From Pseudomonas sp. (GTDB taxonomy: Bacteria > Pseudomonadota > Gammaproteobacteria > Pseudomonadales > Pseudomonadaceae): a stretch of 64,000 bases of DNA. The notes under the pieces were generated by a model, which was not told the origin of the DNA, did no database searches, and worked only from the letters and a program-made list of their open reading frames with translations. Positions 16,034-24,558 of this stretch are shown piece after piece; the first letter of the stretch is position 1; the number at the start of each line of letters is the position of its first letter. The stretch lies in the NCBI RefSeq assembly GCF_030683065.1, contig NZ_JAUXMX010000063.1, forward strand, positions 90,007 to 154,006. Reading direction: 5' to 3'. The position numbers were made by a program, and so were the translations under genes.

Positions 16034-16696
16034 TCAGTCGGCGATCAATTGATCGACCAGGGCCGGGTCGTCGATAAAGCGATTGCGGGTGCCCTGCAGG
16101 CTGCCGATCTTGTCGTTGCGCGCATTTTCTTCGGCATCCGGCGGGTCCATCTGGTGCCAGCGTTTGTACATGCTCGCCTGGCCGACGATGGGCAGGCCGT
16201 ATTCGATGTGCATATAGAAGATCGCCCGGGCGATATTGCCCTTGGCGGCGTTGCGCGGTTCCAGCAGTTTGAAACTGCTTTTGAGGTCGCAGCCGATGTC
16301 GGCGAACGCACTCTGGCCGTCAGCGCCCAGTTCGCCGAACTGGGCGTTACGCCGCGTCTGTTCGACGCGGTTTAGCGCCGGGTAGAGGTTATGCAGGTCG
16401 GCGGCCATATAGGCATAGCGCGGGTTCATGATGTTGCATTGGCGATCAGTGCTGCAGCGCAGGGCGCTTTTCAACTGCGGGCTGCTGTAGATCAGGCTGG
16501 CGCTGAGCAGTCCGCCACCACTGTCTCCGGTGAAGGCCTTGGCGCAATACAGCGAGGTGCCGCCGGCGCCATACAGCTCGTTCCAGAACAAGTGGTCACG
16601 AACCTGCGGATCGGCAATCTGGCTCTGACCATTGGCCAGAACCGGCAGGCTGAAACTGGCTGCCAGGCAACCGAGAGCGATAATTACTGCGCGCAT
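16034..16696 (-). CDS. endA: Secreted/periplasmic endonuclease I
   Basis: A 220-residue nuclease with a signal peptide (MRAVIIALGCLAASFSLPVLANG). The endonuclease I family residues are visible: DLHNLYPALNRVEQTRRNAQFGE, DIGCDLKSSFKLLEPRNAAKGNIARAIFYMHIEYG. Enzymes of this family cut double-stranded DNA outside the cytoplasm, allowing its use as nutrient or clearance of extracellular DNA. The frame reaches further upstream to 16759, but residue 22 (ATG at 16694-16696) begins the leader. It converges on phoX, and given that neighbourhood it may contribute phosphate from DNA; this last point is inference. Confidence 0.88.
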   Translation of the reverse strand: MRAVIIALGCLAASFSLPVLANGQSQIADPQVRDHLFWNELYGAGGTSLYCAKAFTGDSGGGLLSASLIYSSPQLKSALRCSTDRQCNIMNPRYAYMAADLHNLYPALNRVEQTRRNAQFGELGADGQSAFADIGCDLKSSFKLLEPRNAAKGNIARAIFYMHIEYGLPIVGQASMYKRWHQMDPPDAEENARNDKIGSLQGTRNRFIDDPALVDQLIAD

Positions 16697-16788
16697 GATA
16701 AAGCCCTGCTGACCGCTGTGTTCGGGGTCTGTTGTTTTTGTAGGAGGGGCCGACGTCACATGATGACGCCGCGCGGTGATCGGTAATA

Positions 16789-16806
16789 TGTAAGCCTCAG
16801 CTTACA
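16789..16806 (+). promoter_or_regulatory. GacA-binding upstream activating sequence
   Basis: TGTAAG, six bases, CTTACA: a perfect match to the palindromic GacA box known upstream of the rsmX/Y/Z small RNA genes. Its centre lies about 65 bases before the predicted RNA start, the usual distance. A weak -35 (TACTGC, 16828-16833) and a -10 (TAATCT, 16851-16856) with a 17-base spacer follow. Confidence 0.88.
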
Positions 16807-16862
16807 GGGCGTGCTGCAGATCGCCACTACTGCGATCTGCGCCAGAGGACTAATCTACTTGG

Positions 16863-16990
16863 CATGGACGTAGCGCAGGAAGCGCAGAGTAACCAAAAGG
16901 GATACGCTGGATAGCCGCCAGGATGGTGCGCGCAACACGGATGTCAGTACACAGTCTGCAAAGGCCCCGCACCAGCGGGGTTTTTCTTTT
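16863..16990 (+). ncRNA. rsmY: Rsm-family regulatory small RNA (RsmY-like)
   Basis: A predicted RNA of about 125 bases that titrates the translational regulator RsmA/CsrA. Six GGA motifs are visible (at 16866, 16878, 16900, 16909, 16921 and 16939), several in hairpin loops; the clearest is GCGC-AGGAA-GCGC at 16873-16885, also CCA-GGA-TGG and ACA-CGGA-TGT. It ends in a strong terminator (CCCCGC-ACCA-GCGGGG then a T-tract, 16965-16992) and is preceded by a GacA box. Length and design fit the RsmX/Y/Z family. The RsmY label is tentative: it rests on the hairpin and on a neighbourhood between acyl-CoA dehydrogenase and rpoD. Minus-strand open frames across it are not believed. Confidence 0.85.
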
Positions 16991-16993
16991 TTG

Positions 16994-17290
16994 GGCATTC
17001 GCCCGCTGCAATTCCTCCCCGCCCAATTCTTGCTTTCCAGAGCCGATCAGCGCCTGCACGCGATGCCGGGTTTTCTGGCAGCTACGCTGTGTTGCTCTGC
17101 AGGCGCGCTGATGCCAATCGAGCATGCGTACGGCCTGTTCGCCACTGCAGTCGGGTAGCACGGCCATGAATTCTTCGCCGCCGTAAGGACCGAGGCTGCC
17201 AACTCGGCGAAGGCGCTGGCGTAGCAGGTTGGCAACCGCCTGGATTTAGAGGTCGTCCTCCACATGCAACATGCGCTTGAGATCAGGCAT
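16994..17290 (-). pseudogene. Remnant of a response regulator-GGDEF (diguanylate cyclase) gene
   Basis: Read on the minus strand from 17290, the sequence starts MPDLKRMLHVEDDL, the beginning of a receiver domain, then hits a stop. It continues as IQAVANLLRQRLRRVGSLGPYGGEEFMAVLPDCSGEQAVRML, the core of a GGDEF domain with an intact GGEEF, and then a degraded tail resembling the C-terminal ALY-AK-GRNRV helix (RACRATQRSCQKTRHRVQAL). Most of the receiver and part of the GGDEF domain are missing. The ATG overlaps the stop codon of the upstream hybrid kinase (ATG CCTGA), showing that it was once the last gene of that operon. It runs into the terminator of the small RNA. Confidence 0.8.
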
Positions 17291-20153
17291 GGTCGGTCTC
17301 TTTGGTCGGTAGCAGGCGGGCCAGAACGTTGAGGAAGTCTTGAGCGTCCGTTCGCGATTTGGCCAGTGCCGCCTCTACTCGACTCAATTGCTCAGTGGAC
17401 AGTTCCGTCGATGACAGAACAACTATAGGCAGCCCTGGGCAGAGCCGGTGAACCTCATCAATTAGCTCCAGGCCGTTGCCATCGGGCAGGTTAAAATCCA
17501 ATAGCACCAAGTCCAGGCCGCCAGCGTTAAGGCGCTGGCGAGCCTCGCTTAGCGTTGCAACGCCAACGAAGTCTGCCAAGTGGCGACCCTGCTCAGCAAT
17601 CACCAAGCGCAGATCCGCATCATCCTCGACATGCAGGATGCGTGGTTTTTCGCCCGTGCCACTGAGTGCCCTGCGCAACCCCCCCAGTAAACGTGCCGGA
17701 TCAATTGGTTTGTCCAGCCAGTCAACGACATGGAACCCGCCTTGCAGGCTAAGCTGACCCTGCTCATTTGCAGCCGAGATCACCAGGATAGGCAGCTCTC
17801 GAGTGGCCAGGTCGCGGTGTATTTCCTGGATGAATTCGATGCCGTTGCCATCGGGCAAGCGCAGATCCAGGGTAATGGCAGCAACAGGTTCGCTGCTCAG
17901 CAACTGGCGCGCCTGCGTGAGGCTATAGGCCAGTAAAACCCGGTAGCCCGCACGCTGAAGCAGCAATTGCAGTAGCCGAGCAATATCGGCTTCATCCTCT
18001 ACCACCAGAATGCTGGGGCGGTGCAGATCCTGCTCGGGTGGGTGGTTGACCATTACCGGCAGCTCGAACCAGAAAGTACTGCCCTTACCCTCCTGCGAGT
18101 CAAAGCCGACGTGGCCACCCATGCGTTCGATCAATTCTTTGCTGATGGCCAGGCCCAGACCGGTGCCACCTTTCTGGCGTTGATCGCCAGTGTCGGCCTG
18201 GGAAAACTTCTGGAAAATATGGCTGCGAAAATGTTCGGCAATACCGCGGCCCTGGTCAGTCACGCTGACCCGTACGCGGCCATCGCGCAGTGTGCTGTGC
18301 AGCCGTACCTGAGCACCAGGTGGGGAGAACTTGATGGCGTTCGACAGGAAGTTGGCCAGAACCTGTTGTAAGCGCAGGGAGTCGGCTCGAATAGGCACCG
18401 GCGCTGCAGTATCGAGTTGCAGCTCAATGTGATGCTGCCTGGCGTACGCCTGGATGCTCTGCAAAGACTCGGTGAGTTGTGCGCCTAGTTGCAGATTGGC
18501 CAGCTCGAAGCTGAGTTTTCCTGCGGCAAGCTTGTCCATGTCCAGCAGGTCGTTGATCAAGTGGCAAAGGCGCAGGCTATTCTGTTGAGCGATTTCCAGC
18601 ATCGGCCGTATGGCCTCGGGAACGTTACCCAGTGCCCCGCCATTGATCAGGCCAAGTGAGCCCGAAATGGACGTCAGCGGCGTGCGCAGCTCGTGACTGA
18701 CAGTTGAGACAAAATCGTTCTTCAACTGCTCGATGCGTTTTTGTTCGCTGAGATCCATCGCGGTGCCGCTGGCGCGCAGCATCTGACCTTCGCCTGAATA
18801 CTGCACCAGTGCCCGCAGCAGTACCGGCAAGCTCTGGCCGCTTTGCAACAGCAGGCGACACTCATGGTTCAAGTACTGCACCAGTTCACCGGCGGGCGGT
18901 AGCAGTAGGCTTTGCAGCTCAGGCCAGTCTTCGGGGTGAGCCAGTTGCGTCCAGTCTTTGAGCGGTGGTTGCGGGCCGTCTTCAGGGTAGCCAAGCATCT
19001 GCCAGGTGCGGGTCGATGCATAGAACGCCTTGCTAACCATATCCAGGTCCCACCAGCCGTCATGGCCGCCTTGCAGGACTCGCTGCAGCCGCGCCTCGCT
19101 GTTGCGTAACTGCATGGTCATATCGCCGGCCAGTGCAAGCGCCTGCTGCTGGCCCTGCGCAAGCGTGCGCGTAAGGAAAAACAGCAGCAGGCTGATAATC
19201 GTGCCAAGCAGCAGCAGGACACCCTGACCTTGTTGGAAGCCCTTGAAGAACCCCGGCTGGGCATGAAAGGCCACGGTCCATGTTTGGCCGAACAACTGGA
19301 GTTGTGCCTGGCTCAGTGCGGCACCGACGGATTCGATACGAGGATGACTGACGAATAGCCGCTGTTCGAGGTCGGCCTCGGGACCCGCGAAGAGGGCAAA
19401 ATCGACCTGCAGATTACGTCCGTCGAGTATCCCGCTCATCAGGTCGTTGACCCGGTAGGGGCTGAAGACGAAACCTTGCAGCGCCGCAAGGCGCTCATGT
19501 GCCTTATTCAACGATACCCCTGATCGGTAAACCGGCACATACATCAGCAACCCGGGCTGCACTGGGCCGCTGTTTTCTTGAACCAGCCGGACCTTGCCGC
19601 TGAGCTGCGGCTGACCCGTTTGCGCTGCCGTAAGCATGGCCGCTCGGCGCACAGGCTCAGAGTACATGTCGAAGCCGAGGGCGGCGCGGTTGCGGTCAGT
19701 GAAGGGTTCCAGGAACAGGATGGGGGTGTACAGCTCGCGAGCACCTGGGGGCCGCAGGGTAAAATTAGCGAAGCCCTCGCGGCGTACCCCAGCCTCAAAA
19801 TTTGCCAGCTGGTCGGGGCGGATCACCTTGCTGTAGCCCACGCCTTGGATGCCGGGGTAGAGCATTTCTAAATCAAGGCGACTGACATAACGCTGCCAAT
19901 CTTCACGCGTGATCGCATCGTGGGTATCAAACAGACCAGCACCGCCCAAGAGGATTTGTCGGTGATTGTTCATGCGCCTTTCGATGGCTTCGAGTACTTC
20001 CCCGGCGAGTTGCTGAAAGTGCAGCTCAGCAGCAGCTAGCTGACTCTGACGCAAGCCGTAGCAAGCCCCCAGCGTTGCCAGCGAGGCACACAGCAGTACC
20101 ACTAGCGGCATCATTCTGGGACGTTGATACAGGAGTTTTTCGAGTAACTTCAT
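17283..20153 (-). CDS. Hybrid sensor histidine kinase: CHASE, PAS, kinase, two receivers
   Basis: A 956-residue inner-membrane kinase. After a first helix (residues 15-33) comes a periplasmic CHASE domain (about 60-290), a second helix (311-330), a PAS domain (350-470), a dimerisation domain with phospho-acceptor His487 (VSTVSHELRTPLTS), and an ATP-binding domain (NFLSNAIKFS, DQGRGI, GGTGLGLAISKEL). Two receiver domains follow, with aspartates near 763 (ITLDLRLPDGNG) and 886 (LVLLDFNLPDGNG). There is no output domain. Its start overlaps the stop of the upstream kinase gene and its stop overlaps the start of the ruined GGDEF gene, so its original partner is lost. Its present target is unknown. 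Confidence 0.85.
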   Translation of the reverse strand: MKLLEKLLYQRPRMMPLVVLLCASLATLGACYGLRQSQLAAAELHFQQLAGEVLEAIERRMNNHRQILLGGAGLFDTHDAITREDWQRYVSRLDLEMLYPGIQGVGYSKVIRPDQLANFEAGVRREGFANFTLRPPGARELYTPILFLEPFTDRNRAALGFDMYSEPVRRAAMLTAAQTGQPQLSGKVRLVQENSGPVQPGLLMYVPVYRSGVSLNKAHERLAALQGFVFSPYRVNDLMSGILDGRNLQVDFALFAGPEADLEQRLFVSHPRIESVGAALSQAQLQLFGQTWTVAFHAQPGFFKGFQQGQGVLLLLGTIISLLLFFLTRTLAQGQQQALALAGDMTMQLRNSEARLQRVLQGGHDGWWDLDMVSKAFYASTRTWQMLGYPEDGPQPPLKDWTQLAHPEDWPELQSLLLPPAGELVQYLNHECRLLLQSGQSLPVLLRALVQYSGEGQMLRASGTAMDLSEQKRIEQLKNDFVSTVSHELRTPLTSISGSLGLINGGALGNVPEAIRPMLEIAQQNSLRLCHLINDLLDMDKLAAGKLSFELANLQLGAQLTESLQSIQAYARQHHIELQLDTAAPVPIRADSLRLQQVLANFLSNAIKFSPPGAQVRLHSTLRDGRVRVSVTDQGRGIAEHFRSHIFQKFSQADTGDQRQKGGTGLGLAISKELIERMGGHVGFDSQEGKGSTFWFELPVMVNHPPEQDLHRPSILVVEDEADIARLLQLLLQRAGYRVLLAYSLTQARQLLSSEPVAAITLDLRLPDGNGIEFIQEIHRDLATRELPILVISAANEQGQLSLQGGFHVVDWLDKPIDPARLLGGLRRALSGTGEKPRILHVEDDADLRLVIAEQGRHLADFVGVATLSEARQRLNAGGLDLVLLDFNLPDGNGLELIDEVHRLCPGLPIVVLSSTELSTEQLSRVEAALAKSRTDAQDFLNVLARLLPTKETDHA

Positions 20154-22111
20154 GAGGCGTCTTGCTGGCCGCGCAATGGCAGCTCGATCCAGAAGGTGCT
20201 GCCCTGTTGCGGCTCGCTGATAAAGCCAATGCTGCCACCCATGCGCTCGATCAGTTCTTTGCTGATGGCCAGCCCCAGGCCCGTGCCGCTTTTCTGTCGA
20301 CGGTCGCTGGCATCTGCCTGGGAGAATTTTTCGAATATTCGGGTGGTGAACTCTGCAGCTATACCAGAGCCCTGATCACTGACCAAAATGCGTGCCCGCG
20401 AGCCCTGTTGCTGACTGTAAAGGCAAACCTCACCTTGGGGCGGGGAGAACTTCAGCGCATTGGAAAGCAGGTTGCTCAGCACCTGCTGCAGGCGCAGCGG
20501 GTCGGCAACTACCTGCAGTCTCGCGCCGTCGTCGTTGTGCAACAAGCTCACGCTGTGCTGCTGAGCGAAACCCTGGTTGCTAGCGTTGCACTCTGCCAGC
20601 AGCTCATTGAGCTGTATGGATTGCAGGTTGAAGGTCATTTTTCCTGCGATTAGTTTGTCTATGTCCAGCAGGTCGTCGATCAGGTTGCGCAGGCGCTGGG
20701 TGTTGCCTTCGGCGATGGCAAGCATGCCTTTCATGGTGTCGGGCACCGGCCCTAGTGCTCCGCCGTTAATCAGGCCCAATGAGCCGGTAATGGAGGTCAG
20801 TGGGGTGCGCAGTTCGTGACTGACGGTGGAGACAAACTCGCTTTTTAGTCGCTCCATATGCTTGCGTTCAGTGATATCACTGATAAAACCATGCCAAAGC
20901 ACGCTGCCATCGGGGCGCCGTTGTGGCGCAGCCCGGCCCTCGACCCAGATGAGCCCTTTACCGGGGTGCAATACGCGGTACTCCTGATGCCACAGGTCAA
21001 GGTTGGCCGCAGAGACGGCAATGCTATCGGTTAGCGTACTCAAATCGTCGGGATGAATCAGGGCGAAGACCCTGCTGGCATCATCCTTGACCGCCTCCGG
21101 TGTGACGCCATAAATAACCTCCATGCCCTGGCTGGCATAGGGAAAGCAGCTGCGGCCATCGTCAAACAACTGGAATTGGTAGACCACTCCGGGCAATTGA
21201 GCGGCAAGTCGCTGCAGACGTTGCAGGGCCTCCTCGCGATAGCTCAGGTCATGGGCGATGCACAGATAGCCCAGGTCGAACCTTCCGTCCAGATTGATTG
21301 GCGAGATGTTCAGTAGCGCCGGCACCGCATGGCCTGCCACATGACGCATCTGCGCTTCATACAGTGGCGTTTGACTGCTGCCCTGAGGCGAGCTCGGGCG
21401 CAACAGGTCGTTAGGCAATTGGTGACCATCCTGGGCCAGCAGTAACGCCAGTGGTCGTCCCGGTAGATCATCGGCGTTGTACCCCAGCAACGTTGTAACA
21501 CCGGGGCTGGCCTGTTGAATCAAACCCTCTGGATCGACCACGATTACCGCCGTGCCAGCACTGCCCAGCATGGCCTTGTGCAACGCGGCCTGCTCACGTT
21601 GATGGCGGGCCTGCAGGCGCAGTTCAAATAGCTGTACGGTTTGTTGGGCGAGCATTTGCAGGCTCTTGCGCTGCTGTTCGTTGAGCTGGCGCGGCTGGCG
21701 GTCGATGACGCACAGCGTGCCGAGGTTATTTCCCCGGCCATCGCTCAGCGGCATACCCGCATAGAAACGGATATCCGGTGCAGCGACGACCAATGGGCTA
21801 TCGCAGAAGCGCGGGTCGAGCAAGGCGTTCTCTACCTCGAAGAGTTCGTCCTGGTTGATCGCATGGGCACAGAAGGCGATCTCGCGCGGTGTCTCGCTTG
21901 CCTCCAGGCCGACACGGCTCTTGAACCACTGGCGTTCTACATCGATCAGCGAGATCAGTGCTATGGGGGTATTACAGATATGTGCGGCCAATGCAGTGAT
22001 GGTGTCAAACATCGCTTCGGCTGGCGTATCCAGCAACTCGAAGGCCAGCAGAGCCGCCAGCCGGCGAGGCTCGTTAAGCGGGGCGATCGGGTGACCCGGA
22101 TGCTTGTTCAT
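20150..22111 (-). CDS. Sensor histidine kinase: GAF, two PAS domains, kinase core
   Basis: A 653-residue kinase without transmembrane helices, so probably cytoplasmic. An N-terminal GAF domain (residues 15-165; FDTITALAAHICNTPIALISLID, FYAGMPLSDGRGNNLGTLCVID) is followed by two PAS domains (about 178-290 and 300-415, the second with WHQEYRVLHPGKGLIWVEGRA). The dimerisation domain has His432 (VSTVSHELRTPLTSITGSLGLINGGALG) and the ATP-binding domain carries SGTGLGLAISKEL. The kinase core is strikingly similar to that of the downstream hybrid kinase, so the pair arose by duplication. No receiver domain is attached. Its ATG overlaps the stop codon of a third, mostly deleted kinase. Confidence 0.85.
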   Translation of the reverse strand: MNKHPGHPIAPLNEPRRLAALLAFELLDTPAEAMFDTITALAAHICNTPIALISLIDVERQWFKSRVGLEASETPREIAFCAHAINQDELFEVENALLDPRFCDSPLVVAAPDIRFYAGMPLSDGRGNNLGTLCVIDRQPRQLNEQQRKSLQMLAQQTVQLFELRLQARHQREQAALHKAMLGSAGTAVIVVDPEGLIQQASPGVTTLLGYNADDLPGRPLALLLAQDGHQLPNDLLRPSSPQGSSQTPLYEAQMRHVAGHAVPALLNISPINLDGRFDLGYLCIAHDLSYREEALQRLQRLAAQLPGVVYQFQLFDDGRSCFPYASQGMEVIYGVTPEAVKDDASRVFALIHPDDLSTLTDSIAVSAANLDLWHQEYRVLHPGKGLIWVEGRAAPQRRPDGSVLWHGFISDITERKHMERLKSEFVSTVSHELRTPLTSITGSLGLINGGALGPVPDTMKGMLAIAEGNTQRLRNLIDDLLDIDKLIAGKMTFNLQSIQLNELLAECNASNQGFAQQHSVSLLHNDDGARLQVVADPLRLQQVLSNLLSNALKFSPPQGEVCLYSQQQGSRARILVSDQGSGIAAEFTTRIFEKFSQADASDRRQKSGTGLGLAISKELIERMGGSIGFISEPQQGSTFWIELPLRGQQDAS

Positions 22112-22260
22112 AGGCTAGCGCTCTGTATTGTTTTTGTACTGATGGGAAGCTCAAGCCAGAAGGTACTGCCCTGGCCCTCTATCGAGTCGAAGCCGATCCG
22201 GCCGCCCATTTGCTCCATCAACTGCTTGCTGATGGCCAGCCCCAGGCCGGTGCCCTTTTA
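22112..22260 (-). pseudogene. C-terminal relic of a third histidine kinase
   Basis: On the minus strand the 49 codons read KGTGLGLAISKQLMEQMGG, then RIGFDSIEGQGSTFWLELP and a short tail ending in TGA that overlaps the ATG of the next kinase. This is the G2 box and last strands of a kinase ATP-binding domain, nearly identical in plan to the two intact kinases downstream. Everything upstream of the GTGLGL motif is missing, with an abrupt change to unrelated sequence at about 22261. It therefore marks a deletion that removed the front of the operon, including its original promoter. Confidence 0.85.
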
Positions 22261-22847
22261 GTTAAGGCTTACGAGCTGTTACCTGGCAGCCTAATGCGCG
22301 CTTCACGCACTGCCCATGCAATTGCCACCACGCCCCACGACCGTCAACGCCCCGAACGGCGGAGGCAAGGCAGGCCTCAATCGGCGACCTGTCATTAGGC
22401 CAGTGCTCGGGCTGCAGATACCAGTACCCGCTTTGTTTTTTCAACAGTTATGTGCGCGTTACATTCAACATCATTTGTAGCGAATACAGAGCGTGGACTA
22501 TTGCTTTGTCGCAACGCGACTTGGGTTCGCCAGCGTCGCCTCAATCATGGGCTGACTCTGGCTGTGCTGACCTGCAGCCCTCGGCTGTGAACGCGCGGAT
22601 GTGCTCGCAAGAATGTCCACGCTGGATGAAATTCACGGCGTGTTCGATTGATGACGGCCGTGCAGCAGGTAGCAACGCCGCAGGGCGACCAAAAATAAAT
22701 GGATGCGCATTTATTGGGCTGACTGAGATAAATCGACTCTGACTCTTTAAGTCGCTTTAAGTCGATGCGGGCGGCGATGTGGCGGGGCAGGAAGGATAGT
22801 GCTGCGCACAACCTGTCGGAACAGCGTCGTGGGGTTGGGGTGAATCC
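22261..22847. other. Stretch without recognisable genes beside the kinase relic
   Basis: About 590 bases. The longest open frames (60 codons at 22262-22444 minus, 88 codons at 22545-22811 minus) match no family I know and have no good start signals. A ten-base near-repeat (TTTAAGTCGC / TTTAAGTCGA) lies near 22747. The lower GC content of parts of it suggests foreign or decaying DNA that replaced the missing kinase sequence. The two surviving kinases must be expressed from a promoter somewhere here or further upstream. Confidence 0.45.
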
Positions 22848-22884
22848 AAAAAAAGCGCGGGCCCAAGATCGGGCCCGCGTTTTC
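22848..22884 (-). terminator. Terminator of the CoA-transferase gene
   Basis: Nine-base stem CGCGGGCCC / GGGCCCGCG with loop AAGATC, followed on the minus strand by a run of T (A-run at 22848-22854 on +). Confidence 0.85.
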
Positions 22885-22894
22885 GCTCAAAGCG

Positions 22895-24445
22895 TTACAA
22901 GGTCTGGTGCAGGCCCAGGCGCTCAGGGTGAAACAGCCGTGCATCCATCAGCCTGGGCTGGCGCACGATAGGCATGAAGTCCATGCGTGCAAGAATGTCG
23001 CGGTCGAGATCCACACCGGGGGCGACCTCGATCAGCTCCAGGCCATCCAGGGTTAGTTGGAACACACAGCGCTCGGTGACATACAGCACCGGCTGGCCGC
23101 GCTCGGCAGCCAGCCGACCGGCGAAGGTGCGTTGCTCCACCTCGGCGACGAACTTGCGCAACTCGCCGTCCCGGACAATCCGTAGCTGACCGTTGTCGAT
23201 GCGGATGTCCTGAGGGCCGGCGCTAAAGGTGCCGACGAACACCACCCGCTTGGCGTTCTGGCTGATGTTGATAAAGCCGCCAGCACCGGCCAGGCGCGAA
23301 CCGAACTTGGATACGTTGAGATTGCCGGCCGCATCCGCCTGGGCCAGGCCGAGGAAGGCCAAATCCAGGCCGCCGCCGTCATAGAAGTCGAACTGATAGG
23401 GCTGGTCGAGCAGTGCGCTGTGATTGCTCGCCGCGCCGAAGTCCAGGCCCGAGGCCGGAATGCCACCGATCACCCCGGGTTCGGCGGTCAGGGTCAGGCG
23501 CTCGATCACGCCTTCCTCGGCGGCTACCGCGGCGACGCCTTCGGGCATGCCGATACCCAGGTTGACCACCGCGCCTGCCTTGAGCTCCAGGGCGGCGCGG
23601 CGGGCGATCAGTTTACGCACGTCCAGCGGGAGCGGCGCCAGGCTGTCCACCGGTATGCGGATCTCGGCGGCGAAGGCCGGGTTGTAGGCGGTGGCGAAGG
23701 TCTGCTGGTGGTTCTGCGGCTCGGCGACCACCACACAGTCGACCAGAATGCCGGGAATCTTCACCTCGCGCGGATTGAGCGAGCCGCGCTCGACGATACG
23801 CTCGACCTGGGCGATCACCATGCCGCCGCAATTGTGTGCGGCCATGGCGATGGCCAGGCTTTCGATGGTCAGCGCCTCGCGCTCGAACGACAGGTTGCCA
23901 TCGGCATCGCTGCTGGTGGCGCGGACAATGCCGACGTGGATCGGGAAGCTCTGGTAGAACAGATAGTCCTCGCCGTCGATGGGCATCAGCCGCACCAGCT
24001 CGTTGGTGGTGCACGCGTTGAGCTTGCCGCCACCGAGGCGAGGGTCGACGAAGGTGCCCAGACCGACCCGCGACAGCTGCCCTGGCTTGCCGGCGGCGAT
24101 GTCGCGAAACAGCTGGGAGATCACCCCTTGCGGCAGGTTGTAGGCCTCGATGCGATTGTCCACTGCCAGCTTCTGCAGGCCCGGCACCAGACCCCAGTGG
24201 CCACCGATCACCCGCCGCACCAAGCCTTCATGGGCCAGGTGGTTGAGGCCGCGGCCCTTGCCGTCGCCTTGGCCGGCGGCATACACCAGGGTCAGCCCCT
24301 GAGGTGCCTGTTCGGCGAGGAAGCGCTGCTCCAGGGCGATGGCGATTTCCTCGGCGAAACCGATGCCGACAAAACCGCCGGTGGCGAGGTTGGCGTTATC
24401 GGCGATGCGTGCCACCGCAGCGGCGGCAGTCATGATCTTGCTCAT
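22895..24445 (-). CDS. Fused acyl-CoA:carboxylate CoA-transferase (family I, YdiF/propionate type)
   Basis: A 516-residue cytoplasmic enzyme joining the alpha and beta CoA-transferase halves in one chain. The alpha half starts with DNANLATGGFVGIGFAEEIAIALEQ; the beta half begins near residue 279 (LIARRAALELKAGAVVNLGIGMPEGVA). The glutamate that carries CoA in this family is most likely Glu322 in TAEPGVIGG. Such enzymes move CoA from acetyl-CoA to short fatty or hydroxy acids, activating them for beta-oxidation. It follows the GntP-type permease in the same direction with a REP palindrome between, and both are predicted targets of the sigma-54 regulator upstream. The natural substrate may be a 3-hydroxy acid or another short organic acid; this is inference. 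Confidence 0.85.
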   Translation of the reverse strand: MSKIMTAAAAVARIADNANLATGGFVGIGFAEEIAIALEQRFLAEQAPQGLTLVYAAGQGDGKGRGLNHLAHEGLVRRVIGGHWGLVPGLQKLAVDNRIEAYNLPQGVISQLFRDIAAGKPGQLSRVGLGTFVDPRLGGGKLNACTTNELVRLMPIDGEDYLFYQSFPIHVGIVRATSSDADGNLSFEREALTIESLAIAMAAHNCGGMVIAQVERIVERGSLNPREVKIPGILVDCVVVAEPQNHQQTFATAYNPAFAAEIRIPVDSLAPLPLDVRKLIARRAALELKAGAVVNLGIGMPEGVAAVAAEEGVIERLTLTAEPGVIGGIPASGLDFGAASNHSALLDQPYQFDFYDGGGLDLAFLGLAQADAAGNLNVSKFGSRLAGAGGFINISQNAKRVVFVGTFSAGPQDIRIDNGQLRIVRDGELRKFVAEVEQRTFAGRLAAERGQPVLYVTERCVFQLTLDGLELIEVAPGVDLDRDILARMDFMPIVRQPRLMDARLFHPERLGLHQTL

Positions 24446-24479
24446 GGTGGGTACTCGAAGCGAAAGGGGCTAAATCATT

Positions 24480-24549
24480 TGTAGGAGCGGGGGCGACGCC
24501 TAGTTCCATGCCCGCGAACCGCAAGCGCGGCCATGGGCCGCTCCTACAG
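24480..24549. repeat. REP-type palindrome, family B
   Basis: Arms beginning TGTAGGAGCGG and ending CCGCTCCTACA with an imperfect stem between. It lies between the permease and CoA-transferase genes and may set their relative message stability. Confidence 0.7.
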
Positions 24550-24558
24550 GGGTATCGA

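Noticed and set aside
16752..16770. Short dyad CGTCA-CATGA-TGACG before endA as a Pho box
   Set aside because: It contains one GCGTCAT half site on the minus strand but the second unit is absent; not enough for a PhoB site.
16850..17167. 105-codon minus-strand frame over the small RNA and the GGDEF relic
   Set aside because: Its first part is only the surviving GGEEF fragment in frame; the rest is antisense to the small RNA and its terminator. It is described as a pseudogene.
22261..22310. Possible integron-like core site (GTTAAGG near the junction)
   Set aside because: The last base does not fit the GTTRRRY core, no second core or paired arms are visible and there is no integrase.
22262..22444. 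60-codon minus-strand frame (MKKQSGYWYLQPEHW...)
   Set aside because: No known family, no ribosome-binding site and it abuts a deletion junction; kept only as part of the unexplained stretch.
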